A program made the position numbers and the translations under genes. Positions 1 to 8,830 of a stretch of 64,000 nt of DNA are shown one piece after another. The notes under the pieces are model-generated. The model was not told where the DNA came from, did not search any database, and worked only from the letters and a program-made list of their open reading frames with translations. Source of the stretch: Pseudoxanthomonas sp. CF125 (GTDB taxonomy: Bacteria > Pseudomonadota > Gammaproteobacteria > Xanthomonadales > Xanthomonadaceae); assembly GCF_900104085.1 (NCBI RefSeq), contig NZ_FNLD01000002.1, positions 310,001 to 374,000 on the forward strand. The letters are read 5' to 3'. The stretch's first letter is position 1. Each line of letters begins with the position of its first letter.

Positions 1-52
1 ACCGACCCCAGCATTATGAGTGCTGTGCTCTAACCGGCTGAGCTACATAGCC
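1..52 (-). tRNA. tRNA-Met (CAT), 3' part cut by window edge
   Basis: Read on the minus strand, the sequence starts at 52 with GGCTATGTAGCTCAG, a typical acceptor and D-arm start. It continues through a D loop to an anticodon stem-loop carrying CAT (CACTCATAATG). The window ends inside the variable/T-arm region, so the 3' end is missing. The D-arm and acceptor look like elongator rather than initiator methionine tRNA, because the 5' end is GGC rather than CGC. It is transcribed away from rppH. Confidence 0.9.
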
Positions 53-171
53 GTGCATTGAACCGCGCATTTTTCCTGCCTGACCCGCGCCTGTCAATGA
101 GAACCTCTTTGCTTGAGACATCCGCTTGGGCGTGGCACAGTCGGAGCCAGTAGATTTCAGGAGTCCGCATC

Positions 172-768
172 GTGATCGATCCGGACGGCTACCGACCTAA
201 TGTCGGCATAGTGTTGATGGGCCCGGATGGGCGGGTGTTCTGGGCGCGCAGGGTGCGCCGGGATGGCTGGCAGTTCCCGCAGGGCGGCATGAACACCGAT
301 GAGACGCCGGTCGAGGCCATGTACCGCGAATTGCGCGAGGAAACCGGCCTGCTGCCAGAGCATGTCGAGATCCTTGGCGCCACCCCAGGCTGGCTGCGCT
401 ACCGGCTGCCGCACCGCGCCGTGCGCCACAACGAACGGCATGTCTGCATCGGCCAGAAGCAGGTGTGGTTCCTGCTGCGGCTGGTGGGGGACGAGTCCCA
501 CGTCCGCCTGGATCTCACCGAAACTCCCGAATTCGACCACTGGCGCTGGGTGGACTTCTGGTACCCCATGGAGCATGTGGTGATGTTCAAGCGCGGGGTC
601 TATGCCCGCGCCCTGCGCCATCTGGCCCCCTTCGCGCGCCTGGTGGCCGGTGCGCATGCGGTGCCGCAGATGCTGATCGATGCCTGGTTGCCCGAACTGG
701 GCGGGCCGCGCCCTGCTTCCCGACCGCCAGCCAAACGCGGCGGCAGCGGCGGTCCCGGCAAGAATTGA
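172..768 (+). CDS. rppH: RNA pyrophosphohydrolase RppH
   Basis: This 198-residue Nudix hydrolase removes pyrophosphate from the 5' end of triphosphorylated mRNAs and so starts RNase E-dependent decay in the cytoplasm. The N-terminus ([14 protein letters not shown]) and the Nudix box from about residue 42 (GGMNTDETP, then [10 protein letters not shown]) match the RppH family in place and spacing. The start is GTG at 172, with an AGGAG ribosome binding site at 159-163, 8 bases upstream. The last 30 residues are a basic Pro/Gly-rich tail of the kind often seen in RppH. The stop codon lies inside the Fur-box-like sequence that precedes bfd. Confidence 0.95.
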   Translation: MIDPDGYRPNVGIVLMGPDGRVFWARRVRRDGWQFPQGGMNTDETPVEAMYRELREETGLLPEHVEILGATPGWLRYRLPHRAVRHNERHVCIGQKQVWFLLRLVGDESHVRLDLTETPEFDHWRWVDFWYPMEHVVMFKRGVYARALRHLAPFARLVAGAHAVPQMLIDAWLPELGGPRPASRPPAKRGGSGGPGKN

Positions 769-779
769 CAATCATTCTC
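762..779 (+). promoter_or_regulatory. Fur-box-like operator upstream of bfd/bfr
   Basis: The sequence GAATTGACAATCATTCTC agrees with the Fur consensus ATAATGATAATCATTATC at about 13 of 18 positions and overlaps the rppH stop codon. It lies about 55 bases upstream of bfd, where iron-dependent control is expected. A 12-base core (AATCATTCTCAT, 770-781) recurs exactly at 6594-6605 on the other strand. Confidence 0.65.
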
Positions 780-831
780 ATTCGCGATGGAATAGGCACA
801 GTCCCACCGGGACGCCAGGAATCCATCGAAC

Positions 832-1053
832 GTGTACGTCTGCATCTGCAATGGAGTCACCGACCACCAGATCCGCGAGGCCGCCGCCAGCGGCGTGCGC
901 AGCGTGGCCGAACTGACCATGCGCACCGGTTGTGGCGCCACCTGCGGTACCTGCCTGGAGACGGCTGCCGACATCCTGGAGGCCCACGCGCCCGAGCGCC
1001 GTAGCGCCTTTTCCGTGCCGATGCTTGGCGCCGGCATTTCCCAGGCCGCCTGA
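832..1053 (+). CDS. bfd: Bacterioferritin-associated ferredoxin
   Basis: This 73-residue [2Fe-2S] ferredoxin reduces the iron core of bacterioferritin and so releases stored iron. It has the BFD signature: VCICNGVTDHQIREA at residues 3-17, followed by CGATCGTC around residues 39-46. Together these give the four cluster cysteines in the usual Cys-x-Cys and Cys-x2-Cys arrangement. The start is GTG at 832, with a weak AGGA-like site upstream. It lies between a Fur-box-like operator and bfr. This is the standard pairing and suggests iron-repressed bfd transcription. Confidence 0.93.
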   Translation: MYVCICNGVTDHQIREAAASGVRSVAELTMRTGCGATCGTCLETAADILEAHAPERRSAFSVPMLGAGISQAA

Positions 1054-1161
1054 CCCACCGCGCTCGTAAGCGGTTTCCGCCGCGAGATGAGCACGATTCG
1101 CGTTTCGTCATCGCTCTGCGCGAGCCGTTAACCTGCCCGCCTTCCCCACCGGAGCACGGCC

Positions 1162-1632
1162 ATGAAGGGCGACGCCAAGGTCATCGAATTCCTCAACAAG
1201 GCGCTCTACAACGAGCTGACCGCGATCAACCAGTATTTCCTTCACGCCAAGATGCTGAAGAACTGGGGCCTGGGCGAACTGGCCAAGCACGAGTACGAAG
1301 AATCCATCGACGAGATGAAGCATGCGGACAAGCTGTCCGAGCGCATCCTGTTCCTGGACGGCCTGCCCAACTTCCAGATGCTGGGCAAGCTGCGCATCGG
1401 CGAGAACCCGCGCGAACTGCTGGAATGCGACCTGGCCCTCGAACTCGAAGGCCTGCCGGTTCTGCGCGACGCCATCGCATATTGCGAAACGGTCAGCGAC
1501 TACGTCAGCCGCCAGCTGTTCGCCGATATCCTGGAGTCGGAAGAAGAGCACATCGACTGGATCGAGACGCAACTGTCGGTCATCGACCGCATCGGCGAAC
1601 CGAATTATCTGCTGACCAAGCTCGAGGACTGA
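1162..1632 (+). CDS. bfr: Bacterioferritin
   Basis: This 156-residue heme-binding ferritin subunit forms a 24-mer that oxidises and stores iron in the cytoplasm. The ferroxidase ligands are visible: Glu in [15 protein letters not shown], the E..H pair in [13 protein letters not shown], and E..EEEH near residue 130. The heme-ligand methionine lies in [10 protein letters not shown]. The length is usual for Bfr. It follows bfd by 108 bases and is probably co-regulated with it. Its last 28 bases overlap the 3' end of the convergent histidine kinase gene. Confidence 0.96.
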   Translation: MKGDAKVIEFLNKALYNELTAINQYFLHAKMLKNWGLGELAKHEYEESIDEMKHADKLSERILFLDGLPNFQMLGKLRIGENPRELLECDLALELEGLPVLRDAIAYCETVSDYVSRQLFADILESEEEHIDWIETQLSVIDRIGEPNYLLTKLED

Positions 1633-4040
1633 GCGGTCGCGTCGGAATCGCGATCGAGCTGCGCGATATAGCCTTGCAGGGACATGCGCGCGCGCGCGTA
1701 TTCGGCGATCACCAGCGCCACCGCCACCGCAGGACGGTCCAGTTTCTGGGCGCGCGCGCCCAGCTCCACGCGCTTGGCCGCGGTCGATAGCGCCATCGCG
1801 CCGACGTTGGCGCTGGAGGATTTGAGGGTGTGCGCGGCGTCGCGCATCGCTTCCAGATCGGGAATAGTGGAAGCCGATTCCAGCCGGGCGATCAGCCGCG
1901 GCGCATCTTCCAGGAACAGGCCGATGATGCGCACGGTTTCGTCGCCGGCGATTTCCCGCAGCTCGTCCAGCATGTTGTGATCGAGCACCGGGAAGATCGA
2001 AGGTGCAGCCGGACGCGGCGGGGGCGGTACGGCCGGGGTGCCTGCATCGGTGACGGGTTGGACTGAGTTGCGCACGCCGAAGCTGGCCCGGCCCGGCAAC
2101 CAGCGCTGCAGGCAGTTTTCCAATTGCTCGCGCGATACCGGCTTGGATAGATAGTCGTCCATGCCCGCATCCAGGCAGCGCTGCCGGTCCCCCGCCATGG
2201 CATTGGCGGTCATGGCCACGATCGGCAGGCGCATCGTCGAACCCTGCAGCACTTCCTGGTCGCGCCATTCGCGGGTGGCCGAATAACCGTCCAGCACCGG
2301 CATCTGGCAATCCATCAGCACCAGGCTGTAACGGCCCGTCGCCATTTTCTCCAGCGCGATCTGGCCGTTGATGGCGATGTCGCAGCTGTAACCCAGGACG
2401 GACAGGAGCTTTTCGCCGACCGCCAGATTGACGGGGTTGTCCTCCACCAGCAGCAGGCGGGTGACGGCGGGCGATCCGCTGACCGGATCGGTGGCGATGG
2501 ACGCCTCCGCGCTGGACGGCGCTGGAATCTCCGTGTCCACGGCTGCCGGCGTTTTTTCCATCGCGATCGGATGATCGTCGCGCTGCGGAATCTCGTCGAA
2601 GCCCACGACCGGCGGTTGCAGCACCGGCGGCGCGAAAGAGAGGGCGGCATGCAGGTCGGCGCCATGCGACTGGCGCGGCAGCAAGATGCTGCCGTCGCGC
2701 AGTTCGTCGGGAATTTCCTCGTCGCCGTACAGCCAGACCATGCGCACTTTGTCGACCACGTTGTTGCGGGTGACGCCGCGGTGCAACGCGCGCGCGCTGG
2801 CGCGGATGGAGGAAAGATCGCCCAGGACGATGGAAAAAGTCGTCGCGCCGGGCGACTGGACCGAGCGCAGGCGCTCCAGCGCTTCCTGAGTGGTATCCAC
2901 GCAGGTCAGCTGTATGCCCCAGCTTGGCAGCAGAATCGACAGGCGCTGGCGCAGGCGTGCCTCCGGACTGACCAGCAGGGCCCGGGTCAGTTCCAGGCTC
3001 GAATCCTGGGCGCGCATGTCGCCGATCACCTTCAGCAGCGGCACCTCGAACCAGAAAGTGGAACCGCGCCCCGGTTCGGAAAGCACGCCGATGCGTCCGC
3101 CCATCAGGTCGATGATGCGCTTGCAGATGGCCAGGCCCAGCCCGGTGCCGCCGTACAGGCGGGTAGTGGAGGCGTCGGCCTGGCTGAACGAATTGAACAG
3201 CCGCGTCTGCGCTTCGGCATCGATGCCGATGCCGGTGTCGCGCACCTCGAAACGCAGCAGGTGCTGAGCCGCGGTTTCGCCCAGCCTGCGCACGTTGACG
3301 GTGACCGTGCCGCGTTCGGTGAATTTCACCGCGTTGCCGATCAGGTTGCTGAGCACCTGGCGCATGCGCACCGGGTCGCCGCGCACGGGCAGGCGCACGG
3401 CGGGGTCCAGCTGCAGGTTGAGGCGGATGTTCTTGTTCTCGGCCGGGCGCTGCATCAGCTGCAACACGCCGTCCAGCACTTCGCGCAGATTGAAACCGGT
3501 GATTTCCAGTTCCAGCTTGTTCGCTTCCAGCTTGGAGTAGTCGAGGATGTCGTCGACGATGCGCAGCAGCTGCTGCGAGGAGGCGCTGGCGGTGTTGAGC
3601 ATGTCGCGCTGGTCGGGCGGAAGGGCCGCGCGCGAAAGCAGGTCCAGCATCGGCACGATGCCGTTGAGCGGCGTGCGGATCTCATGGCTCATGGTGGCCA
3701 GGAATTCGCCCTTGGCCAGCACCGCCGATTCGGCCGCCTGCTTGGCCAGCAGCAGTTGCTGCTCCAGGCGGTCGTGGCGCTGCAGGTCCTTTTGCAGATT
3801 GTCGCGTTCGGACTCGGCCATCGCCGCGCGCGCTTCGGTGCCTTCGTAGTAGGCGGCCAGCCTGCGCATGCGCAAGGCGACGGCCACGCAGACGACCCCG
3901 GCCACGCCGGCGCTGGCCAATGCCACCCATGGCCAAGGCCCGGCGATGCCGAACCAAGGCAGCAGCAGCGAAGCCACGGTCAGCAGAATCGCCGCCAGCA
4001 CCAGCCAGGGCGCGACGGGCATGCGCCCCAGCCTGCTCAT
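1605..4040 (-). CDS. Hybrid sensor histidine kinase (HisKA-HATPase-REC-REC-Hpt)
   Basis: This 811-residue membrane kinase is predicted to run an internal phosphorelay. Two transmembrane helices span residues 12-57 with no sizeable periplasmic loop, followed by a coiled coil. HisKA carries His119 ([13 protein letters not shown]), and HATPase carries N- and G-boxes ([23 protein letters not shown]). A degenerate receiver-like stretch spans about 354-470 and lacks the acidic pocket. The true receiver at about 528-645 has Asp577 ([13 protein letters not shown]), and the Hpt domain has His737 ([10 protein letters not shown]). The start is ATG at 4040, 2 bases after the stop of the upstream gene, so the two are surely co-transcribed. 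The domain order recalls RpfC, but the membrane region differs and no rpfF/rpfG is present. The signal is unknown. Confidence 0.88.
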   Translation of the reverse strand: MSRLGRMPVAPWLVLAAILLTVASLLLPWFGIAGPWPWVALASAGVAGVVCVAVALRMRRLAAYYEGTEARAAMAESERDNLQKDLQRHDRLEQQLLLAKQAAESAVLAKGEFLATMSHEIRTPLNGIVPMLDLLSRAALPPDQRDMLNTASASSQQLLRIVDDILDYSKLEANKLELEITGFNLREVLDGVLQLMQRPAENKNIRLNLQLDPAVRLPVRGDPVRMRQVLSNLIGNAVKFTERGTVTVNVRRLGETAAQHLLRFEVRDTGIGIDAEAQTRLFNSFSQADASTTRLYGGTGLGLAICKRIIDLMGGRIGVLSEPGRGSTFWFEVPLLKVIGDMRAQDSSLELTRALLVSPEARLRQRLSILLPSWGIQLTCVDTTQEALERLRSVQSPGATTFSIVLGDLSSIRASARALHRGVTRNNVVDKVRMVWLYGDEEIPDELRDGSILLPRQSHGADLHAALSFAPPVLQPPVVGFDEIPQRDDHPIAMEKTPAAVDTEIPAPSSAEASIATDPVSGSPAVTRLLLVEDNPVNLAVGEKLLSVLGYSCDIAINGQIALEKMATGRYSLVLMDCQMPVLDGYSATREWRDQEVLQGSTMRLPIVAMTANAMAGDRQRCLDAGMDDYLSKPVSREQLENCLQRWLPGRASFGVRNSVQPVTDAGTPAVPPPPRPAAPSIFPVLDHNMLDELREIAGDETVRIIGLFLEDAPRLIARLESASTIPDLEAMRDAAHTLKSSSANVGAMALSTAAKRVELGARAQKLDRPAVAVALVIAEYARARMSLQGYIAQLDRDSDATAQSSSLVSR

Positions 4041-4042
4041 TT

Positions 4043-5914
4043 CTAAAGGACCGCGTTGTGGAAGTCGAAGCCCAGATCGCTGCCGACTCCCTGCACCAGG
4101 TTGCCCTGTATGAAGTCGACGCCGCCCATCCACATCGCGGCCGCCGCTTGGGGATCTTCGATCTGCTGTCCGATCACCTGCAGTCCCATCCGGTGGGCCA
4201 GGTCGATCATCCCGCGCAGCTGGTCGCGCAGGGCCGGGTCGTTGTGGGCAGCGGCATAGCGGCTGGCCACGCGCAGGTAGCCGAGCGGTAGCTGGGTGAG
4301 CAGCGCTTCGGCTTCACGGCCGGGTTCGAACTGGCTGAGGCAGAACTGCACGCCCGCGGTCATCAGCCGGTTGCAGAACTGCCGCAGCGTCACCGAATGG
4401 ATCAGTGCATCGTCCAGGCGCAGATCGATGATCAGCGAAGTGCCTTCGATGCCGCGCGCGGCGATGTCCTGCAGAAGCCAGTCGGCGAACGCCTCGCGCG
4501 CCAGCGAACGCGGCGATTGCGAGACGAACAGGCGCAGCAACCTGCCCTCGCTCTGGGATTGGGAAAGCAGATCCAGCACCCGTTCCATCACCTGCCGGTC
4601 CAGATCGACGATGCGGCCGGCCATTTCCGCTGCGGGTACCGCCTGCGCCGCGGGCACCAGCGTGCCGTCGGCCTGGCGCATGCGCAGAAACACCTGGTAT
4701 TGCGCCAGGTTGTTGCCGGCGACCGAGACGATAGGCTGGTAAGCCAGCTCCAGATCCGCGTCCGATAGCGAGAACCCAACTTCGTCGCCGGCCTCGGGCG
4801 GCGTGTAGGCGGCGATGCCTTCGGACTGCTGGCGTGCCAGCAGTGCGGCGCGCTCGGTGGCTTCCAGTGCGCTGCCGGTGTCGGAGAACGTATGCGGTAT
4901 CGCCGCGTAACCCACGGCTCCCGCCAGACGCAGGCTTTCGTCGGCGCGCACCGGGAAATCGTGCTGGCCCAGCCGTTCGCGCAACCTGCGCGCGAGCGCC
5001 GCCATGCTGTCGGCGTCCAGGTCCTTGGCCAGCGCCAGGAAACTGTTGTCGTTGAGTCGTGCAAGCGGATGCGGCGCGGCGGCCAGCGCCAGCTCCCGCC
5101 CGGCGGCGGCCATCAGGTTTTCGAAGTTGGCATACCCGTAACGCTCGCGCAGTCCCAGGGTGCCGCTGATTTCTATGAAGAACAGGCCGCCCGGCGTTTT
5201 TTCTTCCAGCGCGTTGCCCAGCTGCAGCATCAGGTAGGCGCGGGTGGGCAGGCCCGTTTCCGGGTTCAGCGTCAGCTGCGGAGCGGCGGTCAGCGGCACG
5301 CGCTGGCGCGCGCGCTGGATGCGGTTGGACACCGCCGCGATGAGATGGCGCGGGCGGATGGGCTTGGTGAGGAAATCGTCGGCGCCGCTTTCCAGCACTT
5401 CGTACTCGCGCTCCGGATCCGGGTCGCCGGTCAGGAACACGATGGGCAGGTGCAGCAGCTCCGGGCGCTGGCGGATCTGCATGGTCAGCGACATGCCGTC
5501 CCGCCCCGGCATATGCAGGTCCATCAGCACCAGATCCGGTTTGAAACGCTCGATCGCCCCGATCACCGAGTCCGGCGCCATCTCCACTTCGGCCTGCATG
5601 CCCGCGCCATGCAGCACGCTCTGGGCGAACAGCGCCTGTCCGCGGTCGTCTTCCACGATCAATATGCGGAAAGGCGTTTGGCCGGTTTCGTGTTTACGGG
5701 TGTCTTTGGCGGCGGCGGGCATGGTGGCGGTGGTCTCGTCGGCTGCGTCCGGTTTGGGGGCCGGAGCGTCTTTGGCGGCGAGGGTAGTCGCCGGCTCTTC
5801 CGCAGGCGCGTCGTCGGTCCAGCGACGCCAGTAATGCGACGGTGGCTTTTCGGCGCGCAGTCGGGAGCGTAAGGGCTCGTCCTGCGGACGGGATGTGGGT
5901 TCAATAGCTGACAT
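4043..5914 (-). CDS. FimX-like REC-GGDEF-EAL protein with degenerate catalytic motifs
   Basis: This 623-residue cytosolic protein probably senses rather than makes or breaks c-di-GMP. A disordered Pro/Ala-rich N-terminus (1-80) is followed by a receiver domain (82-200) with intact Asp132 (LMDLHMPGRDG) and Lys184. Next is a GGDEF-like domain (about 212-370) in which the signature is replaced by LNDNSF at 287-292. Last is an EAL-like domain (385-620) with YQPIV but QVFLRM (407-412) in place of E-A/V-L. FimX/Filp proteins, which bind c-di-GMP and act with PilZ in type IV pilus function, have similar losses. No PAS domain is seen. The gene is upstream of and coupled to the hybrid kinase, which could phosphorylate its receiver. 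The FimX assignment is inferred from motif decay. Confidence 0.8.
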   Translation of the reverse strand: MSAIEPTSRPQDEPLRSRLRAEKPPSHYWRRWTDDAPAEEPATTLAAKDAPAPKPDAADETTATMPAAAKDTRKHETGQTPFRILIVEDDRGQALFAQSVLHGAGMQAEVEMAPDSVIGAIERFKPDLVLMDLHMPGRDGMSLTMQIRQRPELLHLPIVFLTGDPDPEREYEVLESGADDFLTKPIRPRHLIAAVSNRIQRARQRVPLTAAPQLTLNPETGLPTRAYLMLQLGNALEEKTPGGLFFIEISGTLGLRERYGYANFENLMAAAGRELALAAAPHPLARLNDNSFLALAKDLDADSMAALARRLRERLGQHDFPVRADESLRLAGAVGYAAIPHTFSDTGSALEATERAALLARQQSEGIAAYTPPEAGDEVGFSLSDADLELAYQPIVSVAGNNLAQYQVFLRMRQADGTLVPAAQAVPAAEMAGRIVDLDRQVMERVLDLLSQSQSEGRLLRLFVSQSPRSLAREAFADWLLQDIAARGIEGTSLIIDLRLDDALIHSVTLRQFCNRLMTAGVQFCLSQFEPGREAEALLTQLPLGYLRVASRYAAAHNDPALRDQLRGMIDLAHRMGLQVIGQQIEDPQAAAAMWMGGVDFIQGNLVQGVGSDLGFDFHNAVL

Positions 5915-5974
5915 CAGGCTTCCCCAAGCATGAGGCCCATTATGCGACGAAGTTCACAAGTTTGTGGGCGCCGG

Positions 5975-6595
5975 TCATGGCCCTGATCCTTCCACCGGTC
6001 CGGCCATGGACCGGGGACCTTGCATAAGACTGCGGAGTCCCCGCGACAGTTTGCGCCAGACCCACCATACCGCCAATGCCAGGACCACGCTGACCCCTAC
6101 CACCAGCGTCAACGCCAGCCAGGGGTGGGCGAAGGCCAGCGACAGGCCGCCGACCACCACTACATCCTCGGTCACCGATGCGGTCCAGTTGCTGACGGGC
6201 TCCGGCGACGTATTGAGCAGGGCGCGCGAACCGCTTTTCAATAAATGGCTGGTCAGCGCCACGCCCGCCCCGGCCGCCAGCGCACCGGCGCCCAGCTGCC
6301 CATCGGGGGACAGCGTGGCCGCGGCCAGGAATGCACCGGCCGGCACCCGCGCCAGGGTCTGCAGCAGGTCCCAGCCCGAGTCCACGCCTGGAATCTTGTC
6401 GGCGAAGAATTCGGTCAGCGCCAGCGCGCCCGATGCGCCCAGCACCCACCAGGACTGAGTGACTTGCAGCGCGGGCGGCAGGTCCAGCCAGCCGAGCGCG
6501 CCGGCCACGCCCAGTCCGAACACGGTCAGGTACACACGGATCCCGGCCATCCATGCCAACAGGATCCCAATTACGAAAAGATGCGCTTCGGACAT
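5975..6595 (-). CDS. DUF4126 family membrane protein
   Basis: This 206-residue integral membrane protein has about five to six hydrophobic helices. The phrase ALTEFFADKIPGVDSGWD near residue 60 and the C-terminal basic WRKLSRGLRSL segment fit the DUF4126 family, whose function is unknown. The ATG at 6595 is the first methionine that gives a membrane-protein start; no ribosome binding site precedes it. Instead the start codon overlaps a Fur-box-like 12-mer shared with the bfd promoter, so a leaderless, iron-responsive transcript is possible. It is divergent from the 6782 gene. Confidence 0.75.
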   Translation of the reverse strand: MSEAHLFVIGILLAWMAGIRVYLTVFGLGVAGALGWLDLPPALQVTQSWWVLGASGALALTEFFADKIPGVDSGWDLLQTLARVPAGAFLAAATLSPDGQLGAGALAAGAGVALTSHLLKSGSRALLNTSPEPVSNWTASVTEDVVVVGGLSLAFAHPWLALTLVVGVSVVLALAVWWVWRKLSRGLRSLMQGPRSMAGPVEGSGP

Positions 6596-6605
6596 GAGAA
6601 TGATT
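6594..6605 (-). promoter_or_regulatory. Fur-box-like core at the DUF4126 start codon
   Basis: Minus-strand AATCATTCTCAT is identical to the core of the Fur-box-like site before bfd (770-781). The flanks resemble the consensus less well (GCG AATCATTCTCAT G). It overlaps the DUF4126 ATG, so a bound repressor could block initiation. The site may be chance. Confidence 0.35.
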
Positions 6606-6781
6606 CGCCTAGACTGGGCACACCGGACGGTCACAGGGGGCCGTCCAACCGTTACCGAGTATAGGCCCGTTGCCCGGGCGCTACCTGAGCCGCCTCGGGT
6701 ATCGCCGGACGCGTGTCCGCCTGGGGGCGAATGCTTTCCCGGGCTTTCCTCCAGTACTGAATATCCCCCGGAAATCCCCCG

Positions 6782-7498
6782 ATGCCCGCGATCCCCTCCC
6801 GCTACCAGATCGTGCAACGCCGGCAGACGCGCCGCTGGCCCTGGGTCGCCGCAGTCGGCGCGCTCTGGTTGCTGTCGTTGGGGCTGGCCTGGCATTGGGC
6901 GAGCCTGCGCGCCGCGCCCACTCTGACCGAGGCGACGGCGCGCATGCGCAGCGCCGAGCGGCAGCTGGCCGATCAGCAAGCCCGGTTGAGGCAATTGAGC
7001 CAGCGCGAAACCACCCTGGCCGTGTCCGACAAGATCAGCCGCGACGCCAATGGCGATCTGCAGGGCGCCCTGGCCGAACGCGACGAAGAGATTTCCGCCC
7101 TGCGCGCCGATGTGGCTTTCTACGAACGCCTGGTAGGCCCCACCCAGCAACGCAAGGGGCTGAACGTGTTCTCCTCGGAGTTCGCCCCGGGCGTGGGCAG
7201 CGCCTGGCACTACCAGATCGTGCTGACCCAGAACCTCAACCGCGGCGCGATCAGCCAGGGCCGGATGCGCTTCGTGCTTGAAGGTGTGCGCGCCGGCAAG
7301 CTGGCCACGGTGGACTGGGCCGAACTGAACCAGCGGCCAGGCATGCAGGGGCAGGGATTCTCCTTCCGTTATTTCCAGAGCCTGGAGGGCCAGGTGATGC
7401 TGCCTAGCGATTTCACCCCGCAACGCGTGCGCGTGTTGCTGGACGGCGAAGACGTGGCGGTGGAACAGGCTTTCGACTGGAAGAGCGCCAATACCTGA
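6782..7498 (+). CDS. Single-pass coiled-coil membrane protein (DUF6776-like), copy 1
   Basis: This 238-residue protein has a basic N-terminus, one transmembrane helix (about 23-42) and a coiled coil (50-105) ending in ISRDANGDLQGALAERD. A C-terminal beta-rich domain includes VAFYERLVG and LTQNLNRGAISQGRMRF. It is a paralogue of the protein at 8036, with a shared core: KISRDANGDLQ, EEI..LRADVAFYERLVG, LTQNLNRGA and a KYFQ..EGD/Q-LMLP motif near the end. A bactofilin gene sits between the two copies, so a role in anchoring the bactofilin polymer at the membrane is plausible but inferred. No enzymatic motif is seen. The start is ATG at 6782. Confidence 0.75.
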   Translation: MPAIPSRYQIVQRRQTRRWPWVAAVGALWLLSLGLAWHWASLRAAPTLTEATARMRSAERQLADQQARLRQLSQRETTLAVSDKISRDANGDLQGALAERDEEISALRADVAFYERLVGPTQQRKGLNVFSSEFAPGVGSAWHYQIVLTQNLNRGAISQGRMRFVLEGVRAGKLATVDWAELNQRPGMQGQGFSFRYFQSLEGQVMLPSDFTPQRVRVLLDGEDVAVEQAFDWKSANT

Positions 7499-7556
7499 GC
7501 GAACGCCACGTTCTTTTTCGCAACCCCTTTATTTTTAGTCGCCAGCGGAGACCTCC

Positions 7557-7967
7557 ATGTTCAAGAACAAGCCGATCCATCACGACGGCCATGCCATCGA
7601 TACTCTGATCGGCCCCCAGGTCACGATCCAAGGCGATCTGATCTTCAGCGGAGGCCTGTATGTGGAAGGCCGCATCTACGGCAAGGTCATCGCCGAAGAA
7701 GGCGAACGCGCCGTGCTGACCCTGGCCGAGCAGGGCCGGATCGAGGGCGAAGTGCAGGTGCCGGTGGTGATCCTCAACGGCCAGCTGCAGGGCGACGTGT
7801 ACGCGGCCGAGCGCGTGGAGCTGGCGGCCAAGGCGCGGGTGACGGGCAACGTGCACTACAAGATCGTGGAAATGCGCGCCGGTGCGACCCTGACCGGGCG
7901 ACTGATCCATGTCGATGCGGAAACGGCGGCCGCGCCGGTCGCCACGCTGGTGGCCTCCAGCGGCTGA
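7557..7967 (+). CDS. Bactofilin
   Basis: This 136-residue polymer-forming cytoskeletal protein has a single beta-helical DUF583 domain. The diagnostic start of the repeats is seen: TLIGPQVTIQGDLIFSGGLYV, followed by GRIYGKV, EGEVQVPVV, LQGDVYAAERVEL and VTGNVHYKIVEM. Short unstructured ends flank the domain, as usual for bactofilins, which polymerise without nucleotide and bind membrane. It is preceded by an AT-rich leader and a GGAGA site at about 7544-7549, with the start at ATG 7557. It is framed by two paralogous membrane coiled-coil proteins, a context that suggests a three-component cell-envelope scaffold. Confidence 0.92.
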   Translation: MFKNKPIHHDGHAIDTLIGPQVTIQGDLIFSGGLYVEGRIYGKVIAEEGERAVLTLAEQGRIEGEVQVPVVILNGQLQGDVYAAERVELAAKARVTGNVHYKIVEMRAGATLTGRLIHVDAETAAAPVATLVASSG

Positions 7968-7978
7968 ATCGGGCGGGG

Positions 7979-7997
7979 AGGGGCGCTGGCCCCTTTG
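7979..7997 (+). terminator. Intrinsic terminator after bactofilin
   Basis: AGGGGC (7979-7984) pairs with GCCCCT (7989-7994) across a 4-base loop and is followed by TTTGTT. The stem is short but lies 12 bases after the bactofilin stop, so partial termination before the next gene is plausible. Confidence 0.5.
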
Positions 7998-8035
7998 TTC
8001 AGAGGTTCCTTAACCCGCAAGGGCTATGCTGAGCC

Positions 8036-8773
8036 ATGATCGATCCACCCGCTCCGGCCCAGGCCAAGCCGCAAATCCAACCGTTGACGCCGCTGGCGCG
8101 CGGCACTCTTTACACGACCGTCGCGCTCTTGCTGCTGGCGCTGTGCTTCGGCGGATGGGGGCTTTGGAAAGTGTTCGGCAACGCGGACGCTGACCAGCCC
8201 ACGCCCGCACAGCTGCAGGCACAGCAGCGCAAGATCGACCAACTGGAACAGCGCGCCGCCACCCTGGCCCGTTCCGACCAGATCAGCCGCGACGCCAACG
8301 GCGACTTGCAAAGCACGCTGGCCGAGCGCGACGAGGAAATCGCCGGCCTGCGCGCCGACGTGGCCTTCTACGAGCGTTTCGTGGGCGCCACCGCCCAGCG
8401 CCGCGGCCTGACCGTGCACGAGCTGCAATTGCAGCCCTCCAGCGACCTGACCTGGCATTTCGTCGCCACCCTGACCCAGAACCTCAACCGCGGCGCAGTC
8501 AACGCCGGACGCCTGCAGGTTTCGGTGGAAGGCACCCATGCGGGCAAGCTGCAGCGGCTGGCCTGGGCCGATCTGCGCCAGCAGCCCAATGCGCCGGGCG
8601 TGGAATATTCGTTCAAGTATTTCCAGCAGGTCGAGGGCGACCTGATGCTGCCCGCCGATTTCAAGCCGTCCCGCGTCGCCGTGCGCCTTGTCCCGCAAAG
8701 CGGAAGCCCGCTGGAGCAGTCCTTCTCCTGGGCCGATTCGCTGGCCGGTGCGCCCGCCGCGCCTGCCCCCTGA
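8036..8773 (+). CDS. Single-pass coiled-coil membrane protein (DUF6776-like), copy 2
   Basis: This 245-residue paralogue of the 6782 product has the same order: a basic and proline-rich cytosolic tail, one transmembrane helix (about 24-46), a coiled coil and a C-terminal beta-rich domain. Blocks shared with copy 1 are QISRDANGDLQ, AERDEEIAGLRADVAFYER, LTQNLNRGAVNAGRL and FKYFQQVEGDLMLP. The start is ATG at 8036. It follows a weak terminator after the bactofilin and precedes erpA by 57 bases. The duplication on either side of the bactofilin suggests two membrane partners for one filament, but there is no direct functional evidence. Confidence 0.75.
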   Translation: MIDPPAPAQAKPQIQPLTPLARGTLYTTVALLLLALCFGGWGLWKVFGNADADQPTPAQLQAQQRKIDQLEQRAATLARSDQISRDANGDLQSTLAERDEEIAGLRADVAFYERFVGATAQRRGLTVHELQLQPSSDLTWHFVATLTQNLNRGAVNAGRLQVSVEGTHAGKLQRLAWADLRQQPNAPGVEYSFKYFQQVEGDLMLPADFKPSRVAVRLVPQSGSPLEQSFSWADSLAGAPAAPAP

Positions 8774-8830
8774 TGCGCCGATCGGCTGCGCCTGCTTGAA
8801 CCGGCAGCCGTCCGGCCCCATCCTGATGCC

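Noticed and set aside
2571..4046. 491-codon open frame on the plus strand
   Set aside because: It is antisense to the hybrid histidine kinase, whose domains are all convincing; composition (His/Gln/Arg-rich) is that of a shadow frame.
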